The translations under genes were made by a program, and so were the position numbers. The notes below the pieces were generated by a model, which did not search any database, had not been told where the DNA came from, and saw only the letters and a program-made list of their open reading frames with translations. A stretch of 64,000 nucleotides of DNA from Campylobacter curvus (GTDB lineage Bacteria > Campylobacterota > Campylobacteria > Campylobacterales > Campylobacteraceae), in contig NZ_CP053826.1 in the NCBI RefSeq assembly GCF_013372125.1, forward strand, positions 1,550,001 through 1,614,000. The letters run 5' to 3'. Below, in pieces: positions 1 to 9,437 of the stretch. Positions within the stretch are counted from its first letter, which is position 1. Every line of letters begins with the position of its first letter.

Positions 1-336
1 CAAGCGGCTAAAAGACGCATGATGCAAAACGTCCCGCAAGCTGATGTCGTGATAACAAATCCGACTCACTACGCCGTCGCCGTAATATACGACAAATCAA
101 AAGACAGTGCACCGGTCATTCTGGCGAAAGGCGTGGATATGATGGCTTTACAGATAAGAAAAATAGCTCTCGAACACGGAGTGCAAATTTACGAAAATCC
201 GCCGCTGGCACGCGAGCTTTACCGAGTCTGCGAGGTCGAAGACACTATACCAGCAGAGCTATTTCGAGCCGTAGCAGAGGTGCTAAGCTTTGTCTATACG
301 AGCAATATCAAGAAATTTGGCGACAAGCTGAAGTAA
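1..336 (+). CDS. flhB: Flagellar export apparatus protein FlhB, C-terminal part (gene cut by window edge)
   Basis: Only the last 111 codons are inside the window; the frame is open to base 1. The fragment carries the NPTH motif (bases 58-69) at which FlhB/YscU proteins cleave themselves between Asn and Pro. This is followed by the usual HYAVA stretch and the cytoplasmic FlhB-C fold with the PPLAREL segment. FlhB sits in the inner membrane at the base of the flagellar type III secretion system, and autocleavage switches export from rod/hook to filament substrates. The residues before NPTH (QAAKRRMMQNVPQADV) are those of full-length FlhB, not of the short FlhX paralogue that begins after the motif. 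It converges on the dicarboxylate transporter gene downstream. Confidence 0.9.
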   Translation, partial: QAAKRRMMQNVPQADVVITNPTHYAVAVIYDKSKDSAPVILAKGVDMMALQIRKIALEHGVQIYENPPLARELYRVCEVEDTIPAELFRAVAEVLSFVYTSNIKKFGDKLK

Positions 337-380
337 ATCCGGCTTTAAAATTTTACGTATAAAAGGCTTTGCTTTAATAA

Positions 381-414
381 GTCAAAAATAAAGGGGATTT
401 GTAGTAAAATCCCC
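381..414 (-). terminator. Intrinsic terminator of the dcu gene
   Basis: An 8-bp perfect stem GGGGATTT (393-400) / AAATCCCC (407-414) with a 6-base loop lies just past the transporter stop codon. Read on the minus strand it is followed by TTTATTTTT (381-392), a U-rich tail. It lies between convergent flhB and dcu. Confidence 0.7.
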
Positions 415-420
415 AAAATT

Positions 421-2091
421 CTATCCTAAATAGCCAAAAAGTCCGGCAAATATATAACCAAACACACAAGAGACGAACACGCCGATGAGTCCTGGCAGAA
501 TGAAGCTGTGGTTGATGACAAATTTACCGATGTGTGTCGTGCCTGAGCGGTCAAACTGAATGGCAGCAAGATCGCTTGGATATGTCGGCAGGATGTAGTA
601 GCCATAGCAAGCAGGTGCAAAGGCTAGGATGATCGCCGGATTAACACCGATATTTAGGGCTAACGGGACGAACGCCACGAGCGCAGCGGCTTGCGAATTT
701 ACAAATTTTGAGATGAGCAAAAGCATAACGGCGTAAGTCCAAGGATACTCCGTAACGACGCTACCAAGGGCTGCTTTCATCATCGGCGTATGCACGGCAA
801 ACATCGTCTCCGCCATCCACGAGATACCAAAGACGGCGACGAGCGCGATCATGCCCGAGCGGAAAATTTCATTTTTGCTGATCTTGCTCGCGTCTGTTTT
901 GGTGAAAATGATGATGAGCGAGCCAGCAAGCAGCATAAACATCTGAATGACATCGACCATGCCAAGATATGTTTTCTTTTTCATCATGTCTTTTACCGCG
1001 ATGCTCGCGTTTGCGATGGTTTCGTTCTTTTCGCCTGCGGTTATCATCACGCCGCCATTTTCAGCCTTGATACTTTGAGTGAGCTTGCCCTCGGCGTTGT
1101 AAATTTGAGCGCTCTCATACGCGGTCGCATTTTTCGCCTTGCTTTCTTTGACGTTTAGCGCAACTGTGCCGTCTTTTACAATGGCTACGATCTTGCCGTC
1201 TTTTATATTAAAGCTTTTGACCGCTTTACCGTCTACGACGACTTCTACGATCTGAGCGGGCGCGTTTTTATCCCAATGCGGGCGCAAATCTTTAAAGTAG
1301 CCAAGCAAAGCGACTACCAAAATTGCACCTAAAAATATCCACATCGCCGCCCACTGCGAGCCCGGGAGCTTCTTGCCAAGTAGCGTTGCAGAGTCGCCAT
1401 AGACGTAATTTTTAAATTCAGGATCTTTTAGCTTTTCTTGAAAAATTTCGTCTTTGTCGAGGTCTTTGCCACGAAACCAGCTAAAAATTCCTATCGCCAA
1501 AACACCGCAAAATGTCGAAGGGATCGTGATTTTAAGAAGATCAAGATACCCGTCAAAGCCGGCAAGCGGGCTTTTTGCATTTACTAAAAATGCCGTGAGT
1601 GTGACGACTGCGACGGAGACGGGGCTAGCGATGATACCCATTTGCGAGGCTATCGAGCTTGCCGCCATAGGTCGCTCCGGGCGGATATTATTTTTGATCG
1701 CGATGTCGTAGATGATCGGCAGCATCGTATAGACGACGTGTCCCGTGCCGCAAAGTATCGTCAAAAAGCACGTTACAAAAGGTGCAAGGATACTGACGTA
1801 TTTTGGGTTTTTACGTAGCACTCTTTCGGCGATTTGTAGCATCACATCAAGTCCGCCGCTCGCTTGCAGTGTCGCACTCGCGACAACGACGGCCAAGATC
1901 GTGAGCATGACGGCGATAGATGGCTTGCCAGGCTCGATACCAAAGCCAAAAACTAAAACGATGAGTCCGATACCGCCAAGCAAACCAAGCGCGATACCGC
2001 CCTTTTTCGCTCCGTAAAACAGACAAATCAAAACGATGATAAGCTGGATGGCAAACTGCGTGCCCTCGCTCAAATTCATGAGAAATTCCAT
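421..2091 (-). CDS. Anaerobic C4-dicarboxylate transporter, DcuA/DcuB family, with ~95-residue insert
   Basis: A multi-pass inner-membrane carrier of 556 residues; family members usually have about 440. The N-terminal half shows the family signature of closely packed hydrophobic helices, the Ala/Ser-rich [19 protein letters not shown] segment and the [15 protein letters not shown] and [12 protein letters not shown] loops. Dcu carriers exchange fumarate, malate or aspartate for succinate during fumarate respiration, which fits the flavin reductases at the far end of this window. Residues ~275-370 (bases ~982-1269) are a hydrophilic, Lys/Glu/Asn-rich block between two membrane helices and account for the extra length. 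AGGAGTCTAC precedes the ATG. DcuA and DcuB cannot be told apart by eye. Confidence 0.85.
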   Translation of the reverse strand: MEFLMNLSEGTQFAIQLIIVLICLFYGAKKGGIALGLLGGIGLIVLVFGFGIEPGKPSIAVMLTILAVVVASATLQASGGLDVMLQIAERVLRKNPKYVSILAPFVTCFLTILCGTGHVVYTMLPIIYDIAIKNNIRPERPMAASSIASQMGIIASPVSVAVVTLTAFLVNAKSPLAGFDGYLDLLKITIPSTFCGVLAIGIFSWFRGKDLDKDEIFQEKLKDPEFKNYVYGDSATLLGKKLPGSQWAAMWIFLGAILVVALLGYFKDLRPHWDKNAPAQIVEVVVDGKAVKSFNIKDGKIVAIVKDGTVALNVKESKAKNATAYESAQIYNAEGKLTQSIKAENGGVMITAGEKNETIANASIAVKDMMKKKTYLGMVDVIQMFMLLAGSLIIIFTKTDASKISKNEIFRSGMIALVAVFGISWMAETMFAVHTPMMKAALGSVVTEYPWTYAVMLLLISKFVNSQAAALVAFVPLALNIGVNPAIILAFAPACYGYYILPTYPSDLAAIQFDRSGTTHIGKFVINHSFILPGLIGVFVSCVFGYIFAGLFGYLG

Positions 2092-2124
2092 GTAGACTCC
2101 TAATTTAATATGAAGCTAATAACG

Positions 2125-2130
2125 ATTGTA
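2125..2130 (-). promoter_or_regulatory. Probable -10 box for the dcu gene
   Basis: On the minus strand TACAAT lies in the context TTGATACAATCG, 34 bases before the ATG, in an AT-rich gap of 96 bases between polA and dcu. Epsilonproteobacterial sigma-70 promoters need little more than a T-rich stretch and this box. Confidence 0.4.
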
Positions 2131-2187
2131 TCAATTAAAAATTAAAACTAAACTTATATTTTAAGAATATGATAAAATATTATATTT

Positions 2188-4827
2188 TTACTTCAACTCA
2201 CCCCAGTTTTTCGCTACGTTTAGCGACGTTTTTAGCGGCACGTTTAGCTTATAAATTTCTTGCATTATCTTTTGCGCGCTCTCGCCAAACTCCGCCGCAT
2301 GCTCGTCTGCGACTTCAAAGATCAGCTCGTCGTGGATTTGCAGCAGCATTTTTGCCCTCACGCTGCAAAGCGGGCGGATCTTTACCATCGCTAGCTTTAT
2401 GATGTCGGCCGCCGAGCCTTGAAATATCGTATTTACCGCCTCGCGCTCATACATCGCAGTCTGCATTGGCGTTGCGTTTGTGAAGTCAAAAAATCGCTTC
2501 CTACCAAGCAAAGTCCGCACGAAGCCCTCATTTTTCGCCGCCGTTTTGATACCCTCCAAAAAGCCCTTTATCGTAGGAAATGCCTTAAAATAGCGCTCTA
2601 TATACTCCTTCGCCTCGGCGCGCGAGATATTTACCTGCCCTGCTAGCTTGCTCGAACCCATACCGTAAATCAGACCAAAATTTATGCTCTTTGCTACGGC
2701 GCGGTTTTGCCCATCTGCGCTACCAAATATGCTTATCGCTGTGCGCGCGTGGATATCCTCGTCGTTTTCAAACGCCTTTAAAAGCGCCTCGTCGCGACTA
2801 AAATGCGCGAGCAGTCTAAGCTCGATCTGGCTGTAATCAAGCCCGACGAAGCTAAATCCCTCCTTCGCCTCAAAGGTCTCGCGTACGTCTTTTGCTAGCG
2901 TGCCACGAGCGGGGATATTTTGCAAATTTGGATTTTTGCTAGCTAGCCTGCCCGTGCTCGTTCCGGTCTGGATAAAATTCGTATATATCCTGCTATTTTC
3001 ATCTTTATTTGCTAAATTTAACAGCGGTTCGCAGTATGTGCTTTGCAGTTTGTAAAGCTCGCGGTATTCGAGTAGCTTTGAGATCACGGGGTGTGCGTCT
3101 ATGAGCTCAGCGAGCACCGCCTCATCGGTGCTGTAACCGGTTTTGGTCTTTTTTTTCACTGGCAGTTTCAAGTGCTCAAATAGCACAGCGCCAAGCTGCT
3201 TAACGGAGTTTATATTAAAATTTTCGCCCGTAAGCTCATAAATTTCGCTCGTTAAAATTTTGATTTTTGCGTCGTTTTGCAGGATCAAATTTTGCATTTT
3301 TTTCTTATTTATCGCGATGCCCTCGTTCTCCATATCAAAAAGCGTGAGGATAAAAGGAAACTCGTGTGCGTTTGCAAGCTCGATGAGCGCGGGGTCGAGC
3401 AAATTTAAAAAGCTTTTGTAAAATTTTAGTGTTATCCACGCGTCCTCAGCGGCGTATTTGGCGGCGTTTTCTAACGGCACGGACGCAAAGGTCTCACCAC
3501 GTCTCACCACGTCTTCAAATTTGATCGTATCGTAGTTATACAGCCGCTTAGCCAGCGCGTCCATACCCACAGCCTGCGACGGGTCGGCAAGCCACGCCAG
3601 CACCATCGTATCTTTAAAATTTACTGGCGGTTCGAGCCCTAAATTTCGCTTTACGACCTTGAAATCATATTTTAAATTTTGCCCGACGACGCAGCCTTTG
3701 TAAATTTGCCCCACTGCCCACGTAGCAAAGTCCGTGCCTACCTGCTTTGGCGCGCCAAGATAGCTATGAGCGACCGGCACGTAGTAGGCGTCCTCGTCGT
3801 TAAAACAAAAGCTAAACCCCACAAGCCTTGCGCTTTGCGTGTCGATGTCCGTAGTCTCGGTGTCAAAGGCGACGATGGTCTCCTCGGTGATGTTTGCTAG
3901 CAGGCTTTCGATCGCGCTCTCGTCAGTGAGTAAATTTGCATTGAAACCTAGCTTAAATTCGGCGTTTTCATCGCTGTTTTGAAGCGATTTTAGCACGCGG
4001 CTTAGATCAAATTCGCGCAGCATATCAGCGACTTTTAAAAGAGGATTTTGCTGCGGAAAGGGCGCGTGGGCAAAATCCACCATATCAGGCGCATCGTCAA
4101 AAAGCGTGGTGAGTCGCTTGCTCAAAAACGCGCTCTCGCGCCCGGCAGCGAGCATTTCGCGCGTGCGTTCGTTTCTAACGAGGGCTAAATTTTCATATAT
4201 CGCCTCTAAGCTGCCAAACTCGGCGAGCAGCTTTTTTGCCCCGACCGCGCCGATGCCTTTGACGCCTGGGATATTGTCCGAGCTATCGCCCGCGATCGCG
4301 AGAAAATCGCGAATTTGCTCTGGGCGGACGCCATATTTTTCCACGCAGCTTGCCGTGTCGTGGTCGATCTTGCTAAGCGGGCTATAAATGCTGACCTTGC
4401 CATCCTCGATGAGCTGATAAAGGTCCTTATCGTGCGTAACGACGCGCACGAACACATCCTGCGACTTAGCAAGCCTCACTGCCGTGGCGATGATGTCATC
4501 AGCCTCGTAGCCCTCGCGCGAGATAGCGCAAAGCCCCATTTTCTCGATCATCTCTATACAAACGGGAAGCTGTTCTTTTAGCGCGGCGGGGGCTTCGCTG
4601 CGGTTTGCTTTATAATCGCCTGCGATCTTGTGACGCAGCGTCTCGCCTTTGCCCTCAAGCGCAAAAATGATGTAGTCGCTTGGGAATTCGTTCTTTAAAT
4701 TTAAGATAAAATTTGCAAAGCCGCTTATCATCCCGCTTGGCCTCCCGTCGCGGTTTTTGAGGTTTGGCATGGCGTAGTAAAGCCTGAAAAAGAAGCCAAA
4801 AGTATCGATTATCGTGAGTGTTTTCAT
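2188..4827 (-). CDS. polA: DNA polymerase I
   Basis: An 879-residue three-domain polymerase for Okazaki fragment maturation and repair synthesis. Residues 1 to ~285 are the 5'-3' (FEN-type) nuclease with YEADD, the acidic cluster GDSSDN and a GVKGIG helix-hairpin-helix. Residues ~300-490 are the 3'-5' proofreading domain, and it looks active: FDTET, GQNLKYDFK and YAAED keep the metal-binding acids and the Tyr. The palm and fingers carry motif A (GLDYSQIELR), motif B (RAVAKSINFGLIYG) and motif C (IHDELIFEV). The ATG is preceded by AAAGGAAAAACG. The gene lies directly downstream of a decayed reading frame and is probably co-transcribed with it. Confidence 0.97.
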   Translation of the reverse strand: MKTLTIIDTFGFFFRLYYAMPNLKNRDGRPSGMISGFANFILNLKNEFPSDYIIFALEGKGETLRHKIAGDYKANRSEAPAALKEQLPVCIEMIEKMGLCAISREGYEADDIIATAVRLAKSQDVFVRVVTHDKDLYQLIEDGKVSIYSPLSKIDHDTASCVEKYGVRPEQIRDFLAIAGDSSDNIPGVKGIGAVGAKKLLAEFGSLEAIYENLALVRNERTREMLAAGRESAFLSKRLTTLFDDAPDMVDFAHAPFPQQNPLLKVADMLREFDLSRVLKSLQNSDENAEFKLGFNANLLTDESAIESLLANITEETIVAFDTETTDIDTQSARLVGFSFCFNDEDAYYVPVAHSYLGAPKQVGTDFATWAVGQIYKGCVVGQNLKYDFKVVKRNLGLEPPVNFKDTMVLAWLADPSQAVGMDALAKRLYNYDTIKFEDVVRRGETFASVPLENAAKYAAEDAWITLKFYKSFLNLLDPALIELANAHEFPFILTLFDMENEGIAINKKKMQNLILQNDAKIKILTSEIYELTGENFNINSVKQLGAVLFEHLKLPVKKKTKTGYSTDEAVLAELIDAHPVISKLLEYRELYKLQSTYCEPLLNLANKDENSRIYTNFIQTGTSTGRLASKNPNLQNIPARGTLAKDVRETFEAKEGFSFVGLDYSQIELRLLAHFSRDEALLKAFENDEDIHARTAISIFGSADGQNRAVAKSINFGLIYGMGSSKLAGQVNISRAEAKEYIERYFKAFPTIKGFLEGIKTAAKNEGFVRTLLGRKRFFDFTNATPMQTAMYEREAVNTIFQGSAADIIKLAMVKIRPLCSVRAKMLLQIHDELIFEVADEHAAEFGESAQKIMQEIYKLNVPLKTSLNVAKNWGELK

Positions 4828-4846
4828 CGTTTTTCCTTTGGCGTGA

Positions 4847-5098
4847 TTATGGCAAATTTGAGTTAAAATTTAGGTTAGGGTAAAGGCGAACATTTTTTAC
4901 AGAGTCAAGCCTGAAAACGATCATCAAAATTTGCAGCACCACAGCGGCGATCAATAAAAAATCATACCGCGGGATGGGCAAATTTAAGTAACGCGACGCA
5001 AAAAGTACGGCGAAAAACGAGCCGGCGAATACGCAAGCTCGGAGCTCTTTTAAGCCAAAGTGGAGGAAATTTAGCATGAAAAATTTTAGGGGGTGCAT
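4847..5098 (-). pseudogene. Remnant of a DUF817 membrane protein gene (N-terminal third only)
   Basis: The frame codes 83 residues. The first ~66 (LKELRACVFAGSFFAVLF, then LPIPRYDFLLIAAVVLQ) match what I know of the start of DUF817 (YoaT-like) membrane proteins, which run to about 270 residues. After VFRLDS the match is lost: the usual continuation with an ALFHLVGLALE-type helix is replaced by a short unrelated tail (VKNVRLYPNLNFNSNLP) and a stop 19 bases before polA. I read it as a gene cut by deletion, with polA now following. A genuinely short membrane protein is possible. It sits beside the AT-rich nuclease gene, so the locus has been rearranged. Assignment rests on memory of the family. 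Confidence 0.55.
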
Positions 5099-5112
5099 GG
5101 CTATTAATATAA

Positions 5113-6024
5113 CTAACCAAATATTCTAGAAGTCATTTGAATATCAGAATTAAATAGTAAATCTGGAGTTATGATTGTAGTATTTCCAAAATCAAATTTA
5201 AATCTAATCTTTACATAAGAAGTTATTGGCTTTATAGCTTGAATTTGTATTCTAAAAGGTGCTTTAGGATAGGCGTAAATAGGATCTTTAATTTCTATAG
5301 CATTCATAGTCTCCGTATTAAAATCATCAATTTTTAGATCGAGTGTAAATTTTTTAGTAACTTTTAAAATTCCAACAGGTTTTTCATAATATCCAGCTTT
5401 TGCTATAGGCAATAATGAACAAAAAGCATATATTGAATTTAACAAAATAGTATTTTGTGTATTATTCATAAAACTAAAATCAAAAATTGGAAGCTGGTTT
5501 CTGTTTTTAATATTTTGAAATTTAAACAAGAAATTATTATTTTGAGATTTTTTATATATTGATTTATTTAATACCTTTATATTAGCAATTTCAATGTTAG
5601 TATCCCTGATTGGATAATACTTGTTTAGTAAATTGCTAAATAAATATATATTATTATTTATATACTCCCAACTCCAAAATTTAACTTCAATTGTTCCTAT
5701 ATTTGTAAAAATTAGTCTATTTAGACAATCTTGTATCATAGTATCATTTTGTATAGTAGATGCAATAATGATATTCTTTGGCATTTTCCCTGATCTTAAA
5801 ATATTATTAATATCTTCAAATACTTCTTTAATAAATTTTGCTTTATATTTTTGGCTATTAATATCAAAATTTCTTAATTTACATTGACATACAGTATTCT
5901 TTTCGTAAGAAATAATGTCTATACCATTTTGAATTTGTCCATTGCGACCATACAAACTAAAACTCGTTGTATTATATAAAGAATTTAACAGATCACAAAC
6001 CATTTCTTCAAATAATTCCGACAT
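5113..6024 (-). CDS. Mrr-like PD-(D/E)XK nuclease-domain protein of unknown role
   Basis: The N-terminal ~110 residues look like a restriction-endonuclease-like (Mrr_cat) fold: an FEEMV..LL helix with Glu, then NGIDI (Asp), then a strand ending QCK. This gives the E-D-QxK catalytic set seen in Mrr enzymes and related type IV or defence nucleases. Residues ~110-165 resemble the end of that fold (IIIASTIQND, a WSWEYI strand). The last ~140 residues are beta-rich and unrecognised. Base composition is about 23-25% GC in sampled lines against ~45-50% in uvrA and polA, so it was probably acquired recently. The ATG at 6024 is taken as start; an in-frame TTG at 6048 would overlap the uvrA stop. No methyltransferase partner is adjacent. 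Confidence 0.6.
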   Translation of the reverse strand: MSELFEEMVCDLLNSLYNTTSFSLYGRNGQIQNGIDIISYEKNTVCQCKLRNFDINSQKYKAKFIKEVFEDINNILRSGKMPKNIIIASTIQNDTMIQDCLNRLIFTNIGTIEVKFWSWEYINNNIYLFSNLLNKYYPIRDTNIEIANIKVLNKSIYKKSQNNNFLFKFQNIKNRNQLPIFDFSFMNNTQNTILLNSIYAFCSLLPIAKAGYYEKPVGILKVTKKFTLDLKIDDFNTETMNAIEIKDPIYAYPKAPFRIQIQAIKPITSYVKIRFKFDFGNTTIITPDLLFNSDIQMTSRIFG

Positions 6025-6040
6025 CTTGGGTTTTGGTAGA

Positions 6041-8887
6041 TTATACAACTGAACTACTTTTTGAATTTTTCATCTCAACCAGTTCCCCCGCCAAAAATTC
6101 CCCGGTATAGCTCCCCGTCTTTTTGAAATTTTTAGCCACGTCCTTCACATTTCCAGAAGCGATTATTTTGCCGCCCTTTGCGCCGCCTTCGGGGCCCATA
6201 TCGACGATGTAGTCGCAGTTTTTGATGACATCCATATTGTGCTCGATGACAAAGACCGAGTTACCAAGCTCGACTAAATGATGTAGCACGCGCACGAGGC
6301 GATCAACGTCGGCAAAATGTAGCCCCGTGGTCGGCTCGTCAAGGATATATAGCGTATTTCCAGTGTCCGTGCGACTTAGCTCCTTTGCGAGTTTGACGCG
6401 CTGGGCTTCACCGCCACTTAGCGTGGTCGCATTTTGCCCGAGAGTGATGTAGCCTAGCCCCACGTCTTGCAGCGTTTTTAGCTTTTGATAAATTTTAGGC
6501 ACGGCTTTAAAAAATTCCAAAGCCTCGTCGATGCTCATATTTAGCACATCGGCGATCGATTTGCCTTTGTATAGGATTTCTAGCGTCTGCGCGTTATAGC
6601 GAGTGCCGCCGCATGCGTCGCACACGACATTTACGTCCGGCAAAAAGTGCATCTCGATCGTGATCTCGCCCTCTCCTTGGCACTTTTCGCAGCGTCCGCC
6701 CTTGACGTTGAAGCTAAATCTACCGATCTTGTAGCCTCTTAGTTTGGCTTCCTTGGTCTGCGCAAACAGTCCGCGGATCTCGTCCATCACGCCCGTATAG
6801 GTCGCAGGATTACTGCGCGGAGTGCGTCCGATCGGGCTTTGATCGAGGTAGATCACTTTGTCTAAATTTTCAAGTCCGCTTAAATTTACCCCAGCGACCT
6901 TTTTTACTTTCTTTGCGCGGTTTAGCTGCTCTTGGGCTTCTGGTAGCAGAGTTTGCAGCACCAAGGAGCTTTTACCAGAGCCGCTCACGCCGGTGATGCC
7001 GACTAAATTTCGCAGCGGAAAGCGCGCGGATAAATTTTTAATATTATTGATATTTACGTTTGAGATTTCCAGCCACTTTTCTTGCTTGCGGTTTTGACGG
7101 TAGTCGATCGTTTTCGTGCCGTTTAGATACTGCGCCGTCACGGTGTCAGAAGAGAGCAACTCCTTTACGCCACCTGCAAATATGACGCTGCCGCCAAATT
7201 TACCCGCTCCCTCGCCTATATCCACGACGAAGTCAGCCTCCTTTATCGTCTCTTTATCATGCTCCACGACGATCACGGAGTTGCCCTTGCTTTGCAGGTT
7301 TCGTAGCGTCTTGATAAGCTTTAACGTGTCGCGCTCGTGCAGACCGATACTTGGCTCATCGAGCACATACATCACGCCGCTTAGCCCGCTGCCGATCTGG
7401 CTTGCGATCCTGATACGTTGCGCTTCGCCGCCGCTAATAGTGCGTGCGTCGCGCCCCAAAGACAGGTAGCCAAGCCCCACATCAAAGAGAAAATAAAGCC
7501 TCTCGTTTATCTCTTTTAGTATCGGTGCGGCGATCATCTTGTCCTGCTCGCTAAAATACTCAAAATTTGCCCTATTTGAGAAAAACGCCGTGCTTTCCTC
7601 GATACTCATATCTAAAATTTCGCCGATCCCGCGCCCCGCGACCTTGACGGCGAGCGACTGAGGCTTCAAACGATGTCCGCCGCACGCCGAGCAAATTTTC
7701 TCGCTCATATACTCGTCAAAGTCTTTGTAGTCTTTTAGCAGATTGTGCGAGATTTTGACCGCGCCCTCGAATGCCCGCGTGATCTTGTGCCGCTTCCAGA
7801 AAAACTCGACCTCCTTTACGTTGCCGTAAAGCACGAGCCGTTTTTCATCTTCGCTTAGCTCATAATAAGGCTTGCTCACGTCGATGCCGTTTTGCTCGCA
7901 AAAAGCCAGCACGAATTTATAATAATAGCTCATATTGTAGCCATACAGCAGCTTTATCGCGCCGTTTTCGATGCTTTTTTCCTCGTCGATGACCTTGCTA
8001 AGATCGAGGCTATATCTGATGCCTAGCCCATCGCAGCTCTCGCACGCGCCCTTTGGCGAGTTGAAGCTAAAACTAAGCGGTTCAAGCGGCGTGAATGAAA
8101 TTTTACAGTCAAAACACGCCATATGCTCGCTGTAATGTATAAATTTCTCGCTTAAATTTAGCTCTTCGGCGTTTGTGATCTCCACTTCGACCTCGCCGTA
8201 GCTCTCTGTAAGCGCCTTTTCCACGTCTTGGGCGAGGCGGGCGGAGTTCTCGGAGCTCACCTCTAAGCGGTCGATGACGACTTTGATCGTGTGCTTTTTG
8301 GTCTTGCTTAGCTCGATCTCCTCGTCAAGTCGCACCATGACGCCATCGATCTGCGCGCGCACAAAGCCTTTGTTTCTTAAATTTTCTATCAGATCCGCCC
8401 ACGTGCCCTTTTTCTCTCGCACGAGCGGGGCGTAGAGCACGACCTTTGCACCTTGCGGGAGTTTTGAAATTTCGCTGATGATGTCGGCCGCGCTCATTTT
8501 GGAGATCGGCTTGCCACATTTGTGGCAGTGCTGGATACCTACGCGCGCGTAGAGCAGGCGCAGATAGTCGTAAATTTCAGTTATCGTGCCAACCGTAGAG
8601 CGCGGGTTTTTAGACGTCGTTTTTTGATCTATCGCGATTGCGGGTGTCAGACCCTCGATCTTATCGACATCGGGCTTTCCGACGCGGTCGAGAAACTGCC
8701 TCGCGTAGCTGCTTAGGCTCTCAATATATCGGCGCTGCCCCTCGGCGTAAAGCGTGTCAAAGGCAAGCGTGCTCTTGCCACTACCGCTAAGCCCCGTGAA
8801 AACCACGAGCTTGTTTTTTGGGATTTGCAAATTTATATTTTTTAGATTGTGCTCACGCGCACCCGTTATTTTTATAAAATCATTCAT
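6041..8887 (-). CDS. uvrA: Excinuclease ABC subunit A
   Basis: A 948-residue damage-recognition ATPase of nucleotide excision repair, which loads UvrB at lesions. It has two ABC ATPase modules: Walker A GLSGSGKS near the N-terminus and GVSGSGKSS in the second half, with ABC signatures TISGGEAQRI and TLSGGEAQRV. It also has three CxxC pairs forming zinc modules (for example CEKC with CDAC). Walker B motifs YVLDEPSIGLHERD and YILDEPTTGLHFAD are intact. The gene is divergent from the ferredoxin gene. The foreign-looking nuclease gene begins 16 bases after the uvrA stop. Confidence 0.97.
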   Translation of the reverse strand: MNDFIKITGAREHNLKNINLQIPKNKLVVFTGLSGSGKSTLAFDTLYAEGQRRYIESLSSYARQFLDRVGKPDVDKIEGLTPAIAIDQKTTSKNPRSTVGTITEIYDYLRLLYARVGIQHCHKCGKPISKMSAADIISEISKLPQGAKVVLYAPLVREKKGTWADLIENLRNKGFVRAQIDGVMVRLDEEIELSKTKKHTIKVVIDRLEVSSENSARLAQDVEKALTESYGEVEVEITNAEELNLSEKFIHYSEHMACFDCKISFTPLEPLSFSFNSPKGACESCDGLGIRYSLDLSKVIDEEKSIENGAIKLLYGYNMSYYYKFVLAFCEQNGIDVSKPYYELSEDEKRLVLYGNVKEVEFFWKRHKITRAFEGAVKISHNLLKDYKDFDEYMSEKICSACGGHRLKPQSLAVKVAGRGIGEILDMSIEESTAFFSNRANFEYFSEQDKMIAAPILKEINERLYFLFDVGLGYLSLGRDARTISGGEAQRIRIASQIGSGLSGVMYVLDEPSIGLHERDTLKLIKTLRNLQSKGNSVIVVEHDKETIKEADFVVDIGEGAGKFGGSVIFAGGVKELLSSDTVTAQYLNGTKTIDYRQNRKQEKWLEISNVNINNIKNLSARFPLRNLVGITGVSGSGKSSLVLQTLLPEAQEQLNRAKKVKKVAGVNLSGLENLDKVIYLDQSPIGRTPRSNPATYTGVMDEIRGLFAQTKEAKLRGYKIGRFSFNVKGGRCEKCQGEGEITIEMHFLPDVNVVCDACGGTRYNAQTLEILYKGKSIADVLNMSIDEALEFFKAVPKIYQKLKTLQDVGLGYITLGQNATTLSGGEAQRVKLAKELSRTDTGNTLYILDEPTTGLHFADVDRLVRVLHHLVELGNSVFVIEHNMDVIKNCDYIVDMGPEGGAKGGKIIASGNVKDVAKNFKKTGSYTGEFLAGELVEMKNSKSSSVV

Positions 8888-9020
8888 TTTCAGCCTTTTT
8901 GATATGCAAAATTTAATTTTTGCAATCTTTGATTTTAGCCAAAAAGGTGTAAAATTTTCATAAATTTAAGAGCTAAAATTTTATATTAAGAAGGTGCATT
9001 TATATCATTTTCAGCTTTTT

Positions 9021-9050
9021 TTGATATTCTACACAAAATTTTCAAAGGAG
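9021..9050 (+). promoter_or_regulatory. Promoter -10 region and RBS of the ferredoxin gene
   Basis: A T-run leads into TTGATATTCT, with the -10 TATTCT at 9025-9030. This is the epsilonproteobacterial pattern of T-stretch plus -10 without a clear -35. AAAGGAG (9044-9050) sits 5 bases before the ATG at 9056. Confidence 0.55.
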
Positions 9051-9055
9051 AAACC

Positions 9056-9340
9056 ATGTCAGTAAAGATCACAGACATTTGCATAAGCTGCGGCTCTTGC
9101 ATAGACGAATGCCCAGTAGAAGCTATCGTTGATGACAGTGACAACCCAACAGGAGAGGACACATACTACGTGTATGCAAACAAATGCGTAGAGTGCGTCG
9201 GCTACAACGACGAACCGGCCTGTGCCTCAGCCTGTCCGACCGACGGCTGTATCGTATGGGACAGCGTAGTAGCGGGCCAACCATCTCGTGAACAAATCGG
9301 CGCAGACCAACGCTTAGGCACGACAGCCGTCATCGCTTAA
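9056..9340 (+). CDS. 2[4Fe-4S] ferredoxin, Allochromatium/YfhL type
   Basis: A 94-residue electron carrier. The first cluster motif is CISCGSCIDECP (CxxCxxCxxxCP). The second is spread out as CVEC, eight residues, then CASACP (CxxC-x8-CxxxCP), which is the hallmark of the Alvin-type 2[4Fe-4S] ferredoxins with a low-potential cluster. A C-terminal tail of about 25 residues follows. It is acidic and cytoplasmic, and likely serves pyruvate or 2-oxoglutarate:acceptor oxidoreductases in this microaerophile. It has its own promoter and lies between uvrA (divergent) and ndk, the position held by a ferredoxin gene in C. jejuni. Confidence 0.92.
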   Translation: MSVKITDICISCGSCIDECPVEAIVDDSDNPTGEDTYYVYANKCVECVGYNDEPACASACPTDGCIVWDSVVAGQPSREQIGADQRLGTTAVIA

Positions 9341-9380
9341 AATTTTAGGCTCAAGTTTTGGGCCTATTTGATTTTTAAAC

Positions 9381-9395
9381 TTTTTTTGATATAAT
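9381..9395 (+). promoter_or_regulatory. Strong sigma-70 promoter of ndk
   Basis: TTTTTTTG (9381-9388) runs straight into TATAAT (9390-9395), a textbook epsilonproteobacterial promoter. The ATG lies 42 bases downstream of the -10. Confidence 0.75.
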
Positions 9396-9437
9396 TGCCA
9401 ACTTCATTAAAAACACTTTAACGTTAAGGGAAATTTT

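Noticed and set aside
790-1158. 122-codon plus-strand frame antisense to the dcu gene
   Set aside because: A shadow of the real gene; no start signals and no family resemblance.
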